A DNA stretch of 64,000 nucleotides from JACMLC01 sp963720235 (GCA_963720235.1 OY970389.1:3596001-3660000); one strand, 5' to 3'. Positions 6,905-15,068 are shown, counted from the stretch's first letter. Notes: generated by a model not told the origin, from the letters alone. Program-made: numbers and translations.

Positions 6905-7282
6905 TTATTCCTCTTTACATTCCGCCGCGCCCCGCAGATGCAGAATCAACAAGCCATCGCGGTAATCGCGCAGCACCGTCGCGCCCTCTATCGAACAGGG
7001 AAATTGCAGCGTCTTCTCAAAACGACTGTAAGTGATTTCGAGCTGGTGATACGAGACGCCTTCGCCATAGAAGCTATCGCGGCGACAACCCGCGAGCGTG
7101 AGCGTAGAGCCTTCGATAGTAATCTCCATATCATCAGGACTGACGCCAGCCAGATCAACTTTGACAATCCAGCCGTCCTGCGTGCGATAGACATCCGCCG
7201 CCGGACGCCACATACGCCCGCTCATCCGCGAACGCCGCATCGCAGAAATCATCTTGAAATATTGCTCGACAGATTCAGCCAT
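6905..7282 (-). CDS. Hsp20 / alpha-crystallin family small heat-shock protein
   Basis: 125 residues from ATG 7282 (MAESVEQYFKMISAMRR). The alpha-crystallin domain starts WRPAADVYRTQDGWIVKVDL and continues with AGVSPDDMEITIEGSTLTL and the terminal strand DGLLILHLR. These are the hallmarks of bacterial class-A-like Hsp20 chaperones, which hold unfolding proteins without ATP. The C-terminal I-x-I tail is short or absent (ends GAAECKEE). The longer ORF upstream of 7282 reads into a hairpin repeat and is rejected. It shares a strand with lon. Confidence 0.9.
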   Translation of the reverse strand: MAESVEQYFKMISAMRRSRMSGRMWRPAADVYRTQDGWIVKVDLAGVSPDDMEITIEGSTLTLAGCRRDSFYGEGVSYHQLEITYSRFEKTLQFPCSIEGATVLRDYRDGLLILHLRGAAECKEE

Positions 7283-7289
7283 AAGAAAT

Positions 7290-7393
7290 GCAAGGATGAA
7301 GGATAAAGGATGAAGGATGAAGGAAATGCTATTTGAGATTAAAAGCTTCAAGGTTAAAGAGCATGCTTTTCATCCTTCCGCCTTCATCCTTGC
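7290..7393. repeat. Hairpin repeat family F2, copy a
   Basis: GCAAGGATGAAGGATAAAGG faces CCTTCCGCCTTCATCCTTGC. The loop AATGCTATTTGAGATTAAAA followed by AGCTTCAAGGTTAAAGAGC is nearly the reverse complement of the loop of the copy at 34587-34700. Confidence 0.85.
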
Positions 7394-7406
7394 TCTTCGC
7401 TCTTCA

Positions 7407-8228
7407 TCATCCAAATGCTCTGTTCCAGAAAGATGCGCCGCTGGAAATCTCTTCGAGGGCGTCGGCCAACTCGCGGTCAGCTTCCGTTTCAAGTGCGACA
7501 TCGGCCATCGAGATGATGCCGCGCAGATAGCCGTTCTCGCTCGTGACAGGAATGCGGCGCACCTGTTTGTCGCCCATCTTGCGTATGACCTCTATCACGC
7601 GGTCGTTCGGATGCGCGACGTGCAGGTCTGTCGTCATCACTTCTTCGACGCGCGTCGTGAGCATGTCCTTGCCTTCGGCGATGGCGCGCACGACTATGTC
7701 TCTATCCGTAATGAGGCCGACCAGCTTGCCGTTGCTGTGGACGCGCCCGCCGATTCTGGGCGTCTGCTCAACCTTCGCGCCGTCGTCCGTTGCGACGGGC
7801 GTGTCATCACGCTCGACGACAGGGATGATACCAGCGTCTTCTTCGCGCATCATGATGGCGACATCGCGGAGCGAAGTCTCGCGTGTAGCGACCGCCACGT
7901 CGCGCGTCATGATGTCGCGGCAGCGTAGGCGTGAGCGTGCAGCCCCGCGCCCGCCGCGCTCACGTCCGCGTTCCTGACCGCGCCCGCGTTCATCCATGCC
8001 GAACGTGCGGCGCAAATAGTCGCGCCCTTCTTCGAAGAGCGAGCGTCCCTCGCTGCGGTCATAATCGCGCTCGTAGTTGCCTTCATCATAAGAGCGGCCA
8101 TAACGTCCCTCGTAGCCGCGAGAGATTCCGCGATCCGAAGGCCGGTCATAATCGTCGCGCCCGTAGCCGCGCCCGTAAGTGGCTGCGCGCCTGCGCGTGT
8201 AATCATCCCCGCCGCGATCATAATCCAT
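7407..8228 (-). CDS. CBS-domain protein with Arg/Tyr/Asp-rich N-terminus
   Basis: 273 residues from ATG 8228. Residues 1-100 are low-complexity and rich in R, D, Y and G (GRGYGRDDYDRPSDRG). From about 103 a CBS pair follows: CRDIMTRDVAVATRETSLRD with MMREEDAGIIPVVE, then VEEVMTTDLHVAHPNDRVIE with MGDKQVRRIPV and GIISMADVAL. CBS pairs usually sense adenine nucleotides. The insert DDTPVATDDGAKVEQTPRI inside CBS1 is unusual. A strong ribosome site and ATG lie upstream in the same frame but are followed by a TGA after four codons (see 8229-8330), so the gene may be damaged or may start at 8228. Confidence 0.82.
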   Translation of the reverse strand: MDYDRGGDDYTRRRAATYGRGYGRDDYDRPSDRGISRGYEGRYGRSYDEGNYERDYDRSEGRSLFEEGRDYLRRTFGMDERGRGQERGRERGGRGAARSRLRCRDIMTRDVAVATRETSLRDVAIMMREEDAGIIPVVERDDTPVATDDGAKVEQTPRIGGRVHSNGKLVGLITDRDIVVRAIAEGKDMLTTRVEEVMTTDLHVAHPNDRVIEVIRKMGDKQVRRIPVTSENGYLRGIISMADVALETEADRELADALEEISSGASFWNRAFG

Positions 8229-8330
8229 TCTCCATGCCGCGTAGCGGTCATCGTCCCTGCGCCCGCTGCGCGGCCTCGCGGAGTAATAAGTCTCTTCATC
8301 ATCGTCGTCTCAATACCTGGACATGAACAT
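8229..8330 (-). other. Interrupted 5' end of the CBS gene (SD, ATG, early TGA)
   Basis: On the minus strand AAGGGAGGAG is followed 8 nt later by ATG 8324, then codons for SRY and TGA (8312-8310). The same frame stays open for a further 27 sense codons (DDDDEETYYSARPRSGRR...) and joins ATG 8228. A single C-to-T change in a CGA Arg codon would explain it. A sequencing error is an alternative. Confidence 0.7.
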
Positions 8331-8340
8331 CTCCTCCCTT

Positions 8341-8564
8341 TTCTACTGCCTGCAAATAAATGGAACGCGCCCGTGCGAAAAGCAGACGAGCAAATCCTGC
8401 GGCGCGGCGGCAGACTGAAACTTCTAAAATCGCACGCACCGCAACTTTCAAATCAGTTTCGAGGGAACTTAAAACAAAGTATAAGTCCTTCGACGTAGAT
8501 TAACAAAGCAAGCGACGTTCCGCCTTGCCGCTCTTCGCGCGCGTTTGTTAGGATTCAAGTTAGC
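8341..8564. other. Divergent intergenic region, no gene seen
   Basis: This is the spacer between the minus-strand CBS gene and the plus-strand Rieske gene. Promoters for both must lie here. I see no strong -35/-10 pair, palindrome or repeat. Confidence 0.4.
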
Positions 8565-8921
8565 ATGTCTTCCATCAAACCCAGATTCGGCAACTTCAAA
8601 AAGCCAAAGCGCGAAGGCCGCGCCATCGTCGTCGGGCGTGTGGAAGATGTTCCGCCGGGACGCGGCGCGACCGTAGAACTGCTGGATGGAATGGAACTGG
8701 CTCTCTACAACATAGATGGAAAATTTTATGCCGTCGAAAATTTTTGCCCGCATAAGGGCGCGCCGCTCGCGGACGGAAACTTGTGCGGCCACACGGTCGA
8801 GTGCGACTGGCACGGCTGGCGTTTCGATGTCCGCACAGGTCACTGCCTGACCACACAGAGCGGCCACATAGAATCTTATGAGGTCTTGATTGAAGACGGC
8901 CAGATAAAGATTGTCATCTAG
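8565..8921 (+). CDS. Rieske-type [2Fe-2S] ferredoxin
   Basis: 118 residues forming a single Rieske domain. Cluster ligands are Cys61 and His63 in FCPHKGAPL, and Cys80 and His83 in CDWHGWRFD. The size matches dioxygenase-type Rieske ferredoxins or NirD-like proteins. No signal peptide is present, so it is cytosolic. It would carry single electrons to an oxygenase or reductase, but no partner lies next to it. It is convergent with the ferredoxin-nadA pair across a hairpin repeat. Confidence 0.92.
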   Translation: MSSIKPRFGNFKKPKREGRAIVVGRVEDVPPGRGATVELLDGMELALYNIDGKFYAVENFCPHKGAPLADGNLCGHTVECDWHGWRFDVRTGHCLTTQSGHIESYEVLIEDGQIKIVI

Positions 8922-8940
8922 CTTGTAGAGCGAAAAGCAA

Positions 8941-9017
8941 GTTTCCCGCAAAGACGCAAAGACGCAAAGAAAAACTTAGTTGCTTTCCTTTGCGTCTTTG
9001 CGCCTTTGCGGGAAACT
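8941..9017. repeat. Hairpin repeat F1, copy c
   Basis: GTTTCCCGCAAAGACGCAAA faces TTTGCGCCTTTGCGGGAAAC around a short loop. It sits between convergent genes (Rieske and ferredoxin) and could act as a shared terminator. Confidence 0.88.
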
Positions 9018-9071
9018 TTTTCTTCGCTATCTCTCACGTTGGATGCTTGAAGTGATTTTTGAGAGACTTTA

Positions 9072-9302
9072 TCAGCCGTCGTTGCCGATGGCTTCCACCG
9101 GACAGGCTGCGAGGGCTTCTTCGCAGAGTGAGTTCTCTTCAGCGTTTTCCGGCTGCTTGAAGACGTATGAGTAGCCGCCGCCGTCCGAGCGTGTGAAATT
9201 ATCCGGCGCAGTGTCGCGACAAACGTCGCAATCTATACACTGCATGTCAACATAATACGTGCCGGAGATATTCTCCGGCACGCGATCATTGGGATCAGCC
9301 AT
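9072..9302 (-). CDS. Single-cluster ferredoxin (3Fe-4S or 4Fe-4S)
   Basis: 76 residues from ATG 9302. Ligands are Cys22, Cys25 and Cys28 in CIDCDVC and Cys67 in ACPVEAI, the pattern of small monocluster ferredoxins; an extra Cys60 is present. The longer ORF from 9380 overlaps nadA and lacks a ribosome site. It begins 13 bp after the nadA stop on the same strand, so it is probably cotranscribed with nadA. Supplying electrons for repair or activity of the NadA cluster is an inference from that pairing. Confidence 0.9.
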   Translation of the reverse strand: MADPNDRVPENISGTYYVDMQCIDCDVCRDTAPDNFTRSDGGGYSYVFKQPENAEENSLCEEALAACPVEAIGNDG

Positions 9303-9315
9303 ACCTACCTCAGTC

Positions 9316-10428
9316 TTATTTAATCGCCAGCATCCGGTCGAGCGCAACGCGCGCCAACTCGGCAGTCTCTTCCGGCACAATTATCTGGTTGACGACTTTG
9401 CCCGCTAAGAGCGATTCCAGAGCCCACGCCAGATTCTGCGGCGCGATGCGATACATCGTCGCGCACATGCAGAGGTCTGGCGCGAGAAGTTGTATATGCT
9501 TATCAGGAAAACGCTTGACCAGACGATTGACCAGATTGACTTCCGTGCCGACGGCCCACTTAGAGCCCGCGGGCGCGGCTTCCAGAGTCTTGATGATAAA
9601 TTCCGTAGAGCCGTTCAAGTCCGATGCCTGCACGACTTCGTAAATACATTCTGGATGCACCAGGACCTTGATGCCCGGAACTTCCTTGCGCACCTGCTCG
9701 ACGTGCCACAGCTTAAAACGGCCATGCACGGAGCAATGTCCTTTCCAAAGAATCAGACGCGCTTTTCGTAAATCTTCCTCTGTGTTGCCGCCCAAATCTT
9801 TCGCAGGATCCCACACGATCATCTCATCCAGAGGAATGCCAAACTTGGCCCCTGTGTTGCGGCCCAGGTGTTGGTCTGGAAAGAAGAAAAGCTTGTCGGC
9901 CTCTTTCAGATATTTGTCGAAGAGCGGCACAGCGTTCGTGGAGGTGCAGACCACTCCGCCATTCTTGCCGCAGAAAGCTTTGATGGCCGCAGACGAGTTC
10001 ATGTAAGTAATCGGCGTGACTTTAAAATCGCCTATGACGCCGATTGACTCTAATTGCTCCCAGGCATCCTCTACCTGCTCAGCCGTCGCCATGTCGGCCA
10101 TAGAACAGCCCGCGCCCAAATCCGGCAGAATCACTTTCTGCTCCGGCGCAGAGAGAATGTCTGCCGATTCGGCCATGAAATGCACGCCGCAGAAAACTAT
10201 AAATTCCGCTTCGGGACGGGCGGCGGCCATTCTTGAGAGTCCAAGCGAATCGCCTGTCAAATCCGCATGACAAATCACATCGTCGCGCTGGTAATGATGG
10301 CCCAAGATAACCAGATGCGCGCCAAGCTCAGCACGCGCACGCTCTATGCGCTCGTACAGCTCCGCGTCCGACATTCCGAAATAATCTTCAATCGCAGGAG
10401 TCTTAACTTTATCCAATACAGCACTCAT
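9316..10428 (-). CDS. nadA: Quinolinate synthase NadA
   Basis: 370 residues. It condenses iminoaspartate with dihydroxyacetone phosphate to quinolinate in de novo NAD synthesis, using an oxygen-sensitive [4Fe-4S] cluster. Family marks are LGHHYQRDDV, HADLTGDSLGLS, GVHFMAESADIL and VHPECIYEVVQASD. Candidate cluster ligands are Cys108 (GAGCSMAD), Cys212 (HCSVHGRF) and Cys320/322 (LCMCATMYRI). nadB and nadC are not in the window. A hairpin repeat separates it from fumC. Confidence 0.96.
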   Translation of the reverse strand: MSAVLDKVKTPAIEDYFGMSDAELYERIERARAELGAHLVILGHHYQRDDVICHADLTGDSLGLSRMAAARPEAEFIVFCGVHFMAESADILSAPEQKVILPDLGAGCSMADMATAEQVEDAWEQLESIGVIGDFKVTPITYMNSSAAIKAFCGKNGGVVCTSTNAVPLFDKYLKEADKLFFFPDQHLGRNTGAKFGIPLDEMIVWDPAKDLGGNTEEDLRKARLILWKGHCSVHGRFKLWHVEQVRKEVPGIKVLVHPECIYEVVQASDLNGSTEFIIKTLEAAPAGSKWAVGTEVNLVNRLVKRFPDKHIQLLAPDLCMCATMYRIAPQNLAWALESLLAGKVVNQIIVPEETAELARVALDRMLAIK

Positions 10429-10534
10429 TTTATTTCCCTCCCCGCGCCAAACCCGAAACTATCTCACTTTGAGAAACAATGTGCAAGCGCGCACATTTGC
10501 CCGCGCGCCTGCATTGATTTAGATGCACGGAAGA

Positions 10535-10630
10535 GCAAGGATGAAGGCGGAAGGATGAAGGATGAAAGAATTTTTTTTGACCTAAATTGCCGGGACTTCA
10601 TCCTTCCGCCTTCATCCTTCATCCTTCGCT
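10535..10630. repeat. Hairpin repeat family F2, copy b
   Basis: GCAAGGATGAAGGCGGAAGG faces CTTCCGCCTTCATCCTTC, with an A/T-rich loop (GAATTTTTTTTGACC). It lies between fumC and nadA. Confidence 0.85.
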
Positions 10631-10631
10631 T

Positions 10632-12053
10632 TTACGGGTGCGTCATCTCTTCCGGCTTGACGTATTCGTCGAACTGCTCGCCTGTCAAAAGGCCTAGCTC
10701 AATCGCGGATTCACGCAGGCCGATGCCCTTCTTGTGCGCGTTCTTGGCAATCTTGGCGGCGTTGTCATAGCCTATGTGCGGGTTCAGTGCCGTGACCAGC
10801 ATGAGCGAGTTGCAGAGGTGCTCGTTGATGCGTTCGCGGTTGAGCTCTATGCCTTTGACGCAGTGCTCGACAAAGCTGTGGCAGGCATCCTTGAGCAGCC
10901 TTATCGAATGGAGCAGGTTGTGAATCATCACAGGGTTAAAGACGTTCAACTCAAAATTGCCCTGCGAGCCGGCAAAGCCTATGGCCGCATCATTCCCGAA
11001 GACCTGCACGCAGACCATAGTCATAGCCTCGCTCTGCGTCGGATTGACCTTGCCCGGCATGATGGACGAGCCGGGTTCGTTCTCCGGCAGAATCAACTCG
11101 CCAAATCCAGCGCGCGGCCCAGATGCCAGCCAGCGTATATCATTCGCAATCTTCATCAATGAAGCGGCGAGAGTTTTTAAAGCTCCACTCGCAAACACAA
11201 TCTCATCGTGCGCGGAGAGAGCAGCAAACTTGTTCGGGTGCGACTTGAAAGGCTGCCCTGTCAACTCTGCAATCTTCTCTGCCGCGCGCGACGCAAACTC
11301 CGGGTGCGAGTTCAGGCCCGTGCCGACAGCCGTGCCGCCAATCGCCAAATCATAAAGACCCGGCAGGACAAGTCGCAGGCGTTCTATGTCGCGCTCAAGA
11401 AGGCTGGCCCAGCCGCCCATCTCCTGCCCAACGGTCAAAGGCGTTGCGTCCTGCAAATGCGTGCGCCCGATTTTCACGACCTCCGCAAACTCTTTCGCCT
11501 TGGCATCAATAGCCGCGCGCAGATTTTCGACTTCCGGTATCAACTCCGTCATGCGCTCTGCTGCGGCAATGTGCATAGCCGTCGGGAAAGTGTCATTGGA
11601 AGACTGAGACATGTTGACATGATCGTTCGGATGCACAGGCTCTTTGCTTCCCATCACGCCGCCAGCGATTTCGATTGCGCGGTTAGAGATAACCTCGTTG
11701 GCATTCATGTTGGTCTGCGTGCCGCTTCCCGTCTGCCAGATTCTCAAAGGGAAATGTTCATCCAGCTTGCCTTCTATCACTTCGTCTGCGGCCTGCTCTA
11801 TGAGCCGCGCCTTGTCCGCGGGCAGCTTGCCCAAATCTTCATTAACGAGCGCGGCTGCTTTTTTCAAAAGCCCAAGAGCGCGCACCATCTCGCGCGGCAT
11901 CGTGTCATTACCGATATTGAAGTGAATCAAAGAGCGCGCCGTCTGCGCCCCGTAATACTTATCCGACGGAACCTGTATCTGCCCCATCGAATCCGTCTCG
12001 ACGCGCATCTCCAATGTCGCCTCATCCTGTTTCCCTGTCGCTTCCTTTGACAT
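10632..12053 (-). CDS. fumC: Class II fumarate hydratase
   Basis: 473 residues from ATG 12053 (MSKEATGKQDEATLEMRVE). It converts fumarate and malate in the TCA cycle without an iron-sulfur cluster. The fumarase/aspartase signature GSSIMPGKVNPTQ is intact, as are the GSGTQTNMNANEVI and HPNDHVNMSQSSND substrate loops. Its length is typical. The ORF extends upstream into half of an F1 repeat arm (RISRKGAK), which is not part of the protein. Confidence 0.97.
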   Translation of the reverse strand: MSKEATGKQDEATLEMRVETDSMGQIQVPSDKYYGAQTARSLIHFNIGNDTMPREMVRALGLLKKAAALVNEDLGKLPADKARLIEQAADEVIEGKLDEHFPLRIWQTGSGTQTNMNANEVISNRAIEIAGGVMGSKEPVHPNDHVNMSQSSNDTFPTAMHIAAAERMTELIPEVENLRAAIDAKAKEFAEVVKIGRTHLQDATPLTVGQEMGGWASLLERDIERLRLVLPGLYDLAIGGTAVGTGLNSHPEFASRAAEKIAELTGQPFKSHPNKFAALSAHDEIVFASGALKTLAASLMKIANDIRWLASGPRAGFGELILPENEPGSSIMPGKVNPTQSEAMTMVCVQVFGNDAAIGFAGSQGNFELNVFNPVMIHNLLHSIRLLKDACHSFVEHCVKGIELNRERINEHLCNSLMLVTALNPHIGYDNAAKIAKNAHKKGIGLRESAIELGLLTGEQFDEYVKPEEMTHP

Positions 12054-12062
12054 CAAATTTTC

Positions 12063-12088
12063 TTCCTTTGCGCCTTTGCGCGAGATTC
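12063..12088. repeat. Single F1 repeat arm (half element)
   Basis: TTCCTTTGCGCCTTTGCGCG with no facing arm nearby. It lies just upstream of the fumC start, within its leader. Confidence 0.7.
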
Positions 12089-12105
12089 TCTTCGTAGTCT
12101 TGCCA

Positions 12106-12384
12106 CTACCATCCCAAACCAATGCTGCGCCTGTAACCGCCGCGCTCTTCGACATATTCCCTGAACATCACCTCTTCGTGCGACTGTTCCGGGTTCAACT
12201 CATTCAGCGTCCTGTCCGATTCACCGAGCGGAGCATAAAAGCTGACCTTAAATGTCGGCTTGTGTTTGATGAACAAGTGATGCTCGCCAAACTCCCTGTC
12301 CCTGAAGACTCCCAAGAAGAGCCATCCAAACAGAATCAACGGGAGCGTCAACGCAGCCCATTTCAAAAGCTTCCTTCTCATCAT
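12106..12384 (-). CDS. Small single-pass membrane protein, unknown
   Basis: 92 residues: a basic N-terminus MMRRKLLK, one hydrophobic helix (WAALTLPLILFGWLFLGVF), then about 65 soluble residues ending RRSIGLGW. It is not recognised. It lies directly upstream of fumC on the same strand, separated by a half repeat. The longest frame was kept because both adjacent ATG codons give the same protein less one residue. Confidence 0.6.
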   Translation of the reverse strand: MMRRKLLKWAALTLPLILFGWLFLGVFRDREFGEHHLFIKHKPTFKVSFYAPLGESDRTLNELNPEQSHEEVMFREYVEERGGYRRSIGLGW

Positions 12385-12433
12385 CTTAACGAGAATTATA
12401 GCAGCCCTTAATTTTTATTTCAGTGCGCCGGTT

Positions 12434-12754
12434 TCATCTCTGCCGCCTGTATCTCTCCACAGCCATCTTAAAACTCAAAACCTTCTCGCTAATACTCTTC
12501 TCCAGCCGCGCCTTTTCATCCACATCCGCACAATCCGCAAGGCGCGCACGCAAACTCTCCACGTCCTTCAACATCTGCACTTCTTCCGGCACAAACTCCG
12601 CATTCTTGAGCATCGAATAACAGAGCCGCAAATCCTCCGGCGTCTGAAAATATCCATCCAGATCAACAGGCTTCCCCCTCCCCGGCAAATTATCAAACTC
12701 GCCCTCGGCCATAGCTTTATTAATCTGCTTCTCAACAAATTTTTCGATAGACAT
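12434..12754 (-). CDS. DUF1992 (DnaJ-homologue-associated) protein
   Basis: 106 residues, MSIEKFVEKQINKAMAEGEF then DNLPGRGKPVDLDGYFQTPE, the core of the DUF1992 domain seen in bacterial YhdN-like proteins and eukaryotic DNAJC28. GGAGG lies 5 nt before ATG 12754, so the ATG at 12766 is not the start. The remainder is helical (MLKDVESLRARLADCADVDE). The molecular role is not established; a helix-rich adaptor is likely. Confidence 0.85.
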   Translation of the reverse strand: MSIEKFVEKQINKAMAEGEFDNLPGRGKPVDLDGYFQTPEDLRLCYSMLKNAEFVPEEVQMLKDVESLRARLADCADVDEKARLEKSISEKVLSFKMAVERYRRQR

Positions 12755-12851
12755 TAGCGCCTCCATACACTAATCGAAGATACTGAAAGATACGACTCGC
12801 TCTGCTGAATTGTTCGGGCTGCTCACCCTCGTTGTTGTCCTTCCAATTTAG

Positions 12852-13257
12852 TAGTGGTTCAGTTTGAAATTCCGTTGAATAACAATGAGCACGAAAGAAT
12901 TTCCCGCTGGTGGCGCAAAGGCGCAAAGAAAGACGCGAAGAGAGCTTTCAAGTTAATTAATCCAAGTTGCCAGTTATGAGAGCGATGACGGCTTGAGCCG
13001 CCTGCGGTGCGGAAAGTCTCTGACTTTCTGGTTCATCTCTTGTTTTTCGCCACTGGCGAGGCTCAGCCTCGCTCTGGATTAATACCACACCAGCCGGAAA
13101 AGCAAAGCTGTTCCGCACAGCATTGCGGCCAAGCCGCCATTAATCTGTTAACTAGCAACTTGAGTTAATTAATACTTCAACTCTTTGCGTGCTTTTCTTT
13201 GCGCCTTTGCGTCTTTGCGGGAGACTTCTTCTTTCAGCTTATGAGACTGAACCACTA
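12852..13257. repeat. Hairpin repeat F1, copy b, interrupted by F3b
   Basis: The outer ends TAGTGGTTCAGTTTGAAA and AGACTGAACCACTA are inverted. The inner CGCAAAG arms are split at TTAATTAA (12953-12960 and 13165-13172) by a 200-bp F3 element. Removing the insert restores a loop like that of copy a. Between the DUF1992 gene and 13405 I see no gene. Confidence 0.85.
12957..13168. repeat. MITE-like repeat F3, copy b, nested in F1b
   Basis: The ends are TTAATCCAAGTTGCCAGTTA and TAACTAGCAACTTGAGTTAA. Inside are GTGCGGAAAGTCTCTGACTT and CCGGAAAAGCAAAGC. It is flanked by TTAA on both sides, consistent with a TTAA target duplication. Confidence 0.85.
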
Positions 13258-13404
13258 TCTTCAATTTGTTGACCTGCGATTGAATCAGGCATATAGTCGA
13301 GCTAGTTTATTGGATGAACAGCGAATCGCTCACTCATCCACACATCCGTAAAACTTCTCACAGCGACTTTCAAATGATTGCTCAGGGCCAACGGAGATGG
13401 CGGC

Positions 13405-14658
13405 ATGAATTTACCGAAGAACCCACAGTTACCCAAGCCTTTCTCAGCACACACGGCTCAACCAGCCGTCGCGCAACCGAAGAAGGTATCCGTTCAGCCT
13501 CAAGCCAAGCCTCCAATAGCTCCTGCCGCGTATCGCCCGCAGCCCGCGCCTAAAATCTTGCAGGCGAAAACAGCCGCAGGCTCTCAGCAGCAGAGCGCGC
13601 AAACGAGGCCGCAGCCTGTTGCTCCGCCCGCGTATCGTCCACAGCCTGGGCCGAAGGTATTGCAGGCTAAGACGGCTGCGCCGCGCGCTATCAATCAATC
13701 AAGCAACACGCCCGCAGCCCCACAGGCTTATCGCCCGCAGCCTGTGCCAAGAGTCTTGCAACGGCAGATGCCGACAGGCTCGCAGCCAATCTCTCAGAAA
13801 CCATCTCAAGCACCCAAGGCTCCGCCCATCTATCGTCCCCAACCCGCTCCGAGGGTTTTGCAAACGAAGCAGGCCACAGCCAATCAGAATCTTGCGCGGC
13901 CCGCCAGTCAGAGCTCGCACAATCCTCCAACGCCCGCACAGCATGCGCGGCAGTTAGCCTTTCGCGGACAACATGCTGCCCATTCGGGTGCGCGTGCCTC
14001 GCAACCCGCAGTGGCGCAATTAAAAGCTTCCGGCCCACGCACGCACGCGCAGGAAGTGATTCAGCCTGTGATGGCTTACAGGGTGGAATATCCTCCTTAC
14101 AAGGTACAGTACAATGAACAAACCGGTAAGGTGACGGGCTTTGCAGGGCATAACGATGGCTTTGGAATCAACATCAGCTTTGTGATGCCGGATCACTCGG
14201 AGCACTTCGCGAGAGAACGAAAAGCAGGCCAGTTGGTAGGTTTAAGATTGGTCAAGTTCGAGTTGAAGGATGACCTCTATGCTGCCATTGGATGGAAAGC
14301 AAGCAACAAGCCTACCAAAGATAAAGTCAAACAAAAGTGGGTTGAAAAGGTAGAAGGTCTAAAAAACCCTTCATGGTCAGACGGCGCAAACCTCACCAAG
14401 TTCGTCAAGCAAACAGCTCTGGCTTTTAATGATGACTGGCTCCCTGTCCTCAAGGATGGAATACAGGGAACGGCATCCATAGAATTCTACGAAGATGATG
14501 AGACCGGTCTGGCGGATAATGATGAGGTCTATGCCTATCTGAGAGACGAAGTGGCGGACGGAGCGGTTGTCGACAAGAATAAAGTAGAAAGTAATGGCTA
14601 TGAGGAATTCATGACTGTCGGCAAGGCACAGCGATTGGGCTACATACCTCGTCAATAG
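13405..14658 (+). CDS. YRPQP/VLQ-repeat protein with unique C-terminal domain (toxin-like architecture)
   Basis: 417 residues from ATG 13405, with GGAG 8 nt upstream. The N-terminal half is Pro/Gln/Ala-rich and holds four copies of a module x-YRPQPxPxVLQxK with 32-34 residue period (IAPAAYRPQPAPKILQAK, APPAYRPQPGPKVLQAK, APQAYRPQPVPRVLQ, APPIYRPQPAPRVLQTK), then a linker ending EVIQPV. The C-terminal 200 residues (MAYRVEYPPYKVQYNEQTG onward) are a compact domain I do not recognise. This modular layout, a conserved repetitive N-terminus plus an unrelated tail, is seen in secreted polymorphic toxins. There is no signal peptide. Immunity or delivery genes are not obvious; an XRE gene converges on it. 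Confidence 0.75.
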   Translation: MNLPKNPQLPKPFSAHTAQPAVAQPKKVSVQPQAKPPIAPAAYRPQPAPKILQAKTAAGSQQQSAQTRPQPVAPPAYRPQPGPKVLQAKTAAPRAINQSSNTPAAPQAYRPQPVPRVLQRQMPTGSQPISQKPSQAPKAPPIYRPQPAPRVLQTKQATANQNLARPASQSSHNPPTPAQHARQLAFRGQHAAHSGARASQPAVAQLKASGPRTHAQEVIQPVMAYRVEYPPYKVQYNEQTGKVTGFAGHNDGFGINISFVMPDHSEHFARERKAGQLVGLRLVKFELKDDLYAAIGWKASNKPTKDKVKQKWVEKVEGLKNPSWSDGANLTKFVKQTALAFNDDWLPVLKDGIQGTASIEFYEDDETGLADNDEVYAYLRDEVADGAVVDKNKVESNGYEEFMTVGKAQRLGYIPRQ

Positions 14659-14685
14659 CCCGACCTGACAGCTTCTCAACAACAC

Positions 14686-15000
14686 TCAACGCTTTCTGCT
14701 TTTGCGTCGAGCCGATGGCTTGAGTCCTTTGTACCTCACAGGGCCGGGCAGTTTGTCAGGCAAGTCTAATTCATCGTCAACAATATCTTCCATATGCACG
14801 CCAGCTATGCGTGCATACTCCAAGAGAGTCAGCAATGACGGCTCACGGACTCCCGTTTCGTACTCTGAAATTCTTGCGTAACTCATGTTTTCTTCGAGTC
14901 CCAAACGCTTGAGCATCTCTGTTTGAGAGAGTCCAAGACCATCACGAATCTGCCGCAGCTTTTCAGCAAGCCGCTCTGGCTTCGGACGTGCGTATCCCAT
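14686..15000 (-). CDS. XRE-family helix-turn-helix regulator (paralogue 2)
   Basis: 104 residues. The HTH is in KLRQIRDGLGLSQTEMLKRL plus YARISEYETGVREPS. The C-terminal signature VDDELDLPDKLPG and the basic tail RRKSRKR are shared with the XRE proteins at 2193 and 53695, so the three are paralogues. A leader with TCAGGGGG facing CTCCTGA just before the ATG could hide the ribosome site. It is probably autoregulated through the palindrome at 15049. It is divergent from a receiver protein and convergent with the YRPQP/VLQ gene. Confidence 0.88.
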   Translation of the reverse strand: MGYARPKPERLAEKLRQIRDGLGLSQTEMLKRLGLEENMSYARISEYETGVREPSLLTLLEYARIAGVHMEDIVDDELDLPDKLPGPVRYKGLKPSARRKSRKR

Positions 15001-15048
15001 CAGGAGTGACCCCCTGACGGAGAGAGAAATGAATTTTGACGCTTGCAG

Positions 15049-15068
15049 CTACTCTCAGTTGAGAGTAG
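15049..15068. promoter_or_regulatory. Palindromic operator candidate, module 2
   Basis: CTACTCTCAGTTGAGAGTAG has 9-bp perfect arms with a 2-bp centre. It lies between the XRE start and conserved element copy 2 and is followed by the A/T-rich AATATATTTG. Confidence 0.6.

Noticed and set aside
7907..8302. Minus-strand ORF MMKRLITPRGRAAGAG
   Set aside because: Frame shadow of the low-complexity CBS-gene N-terminus.
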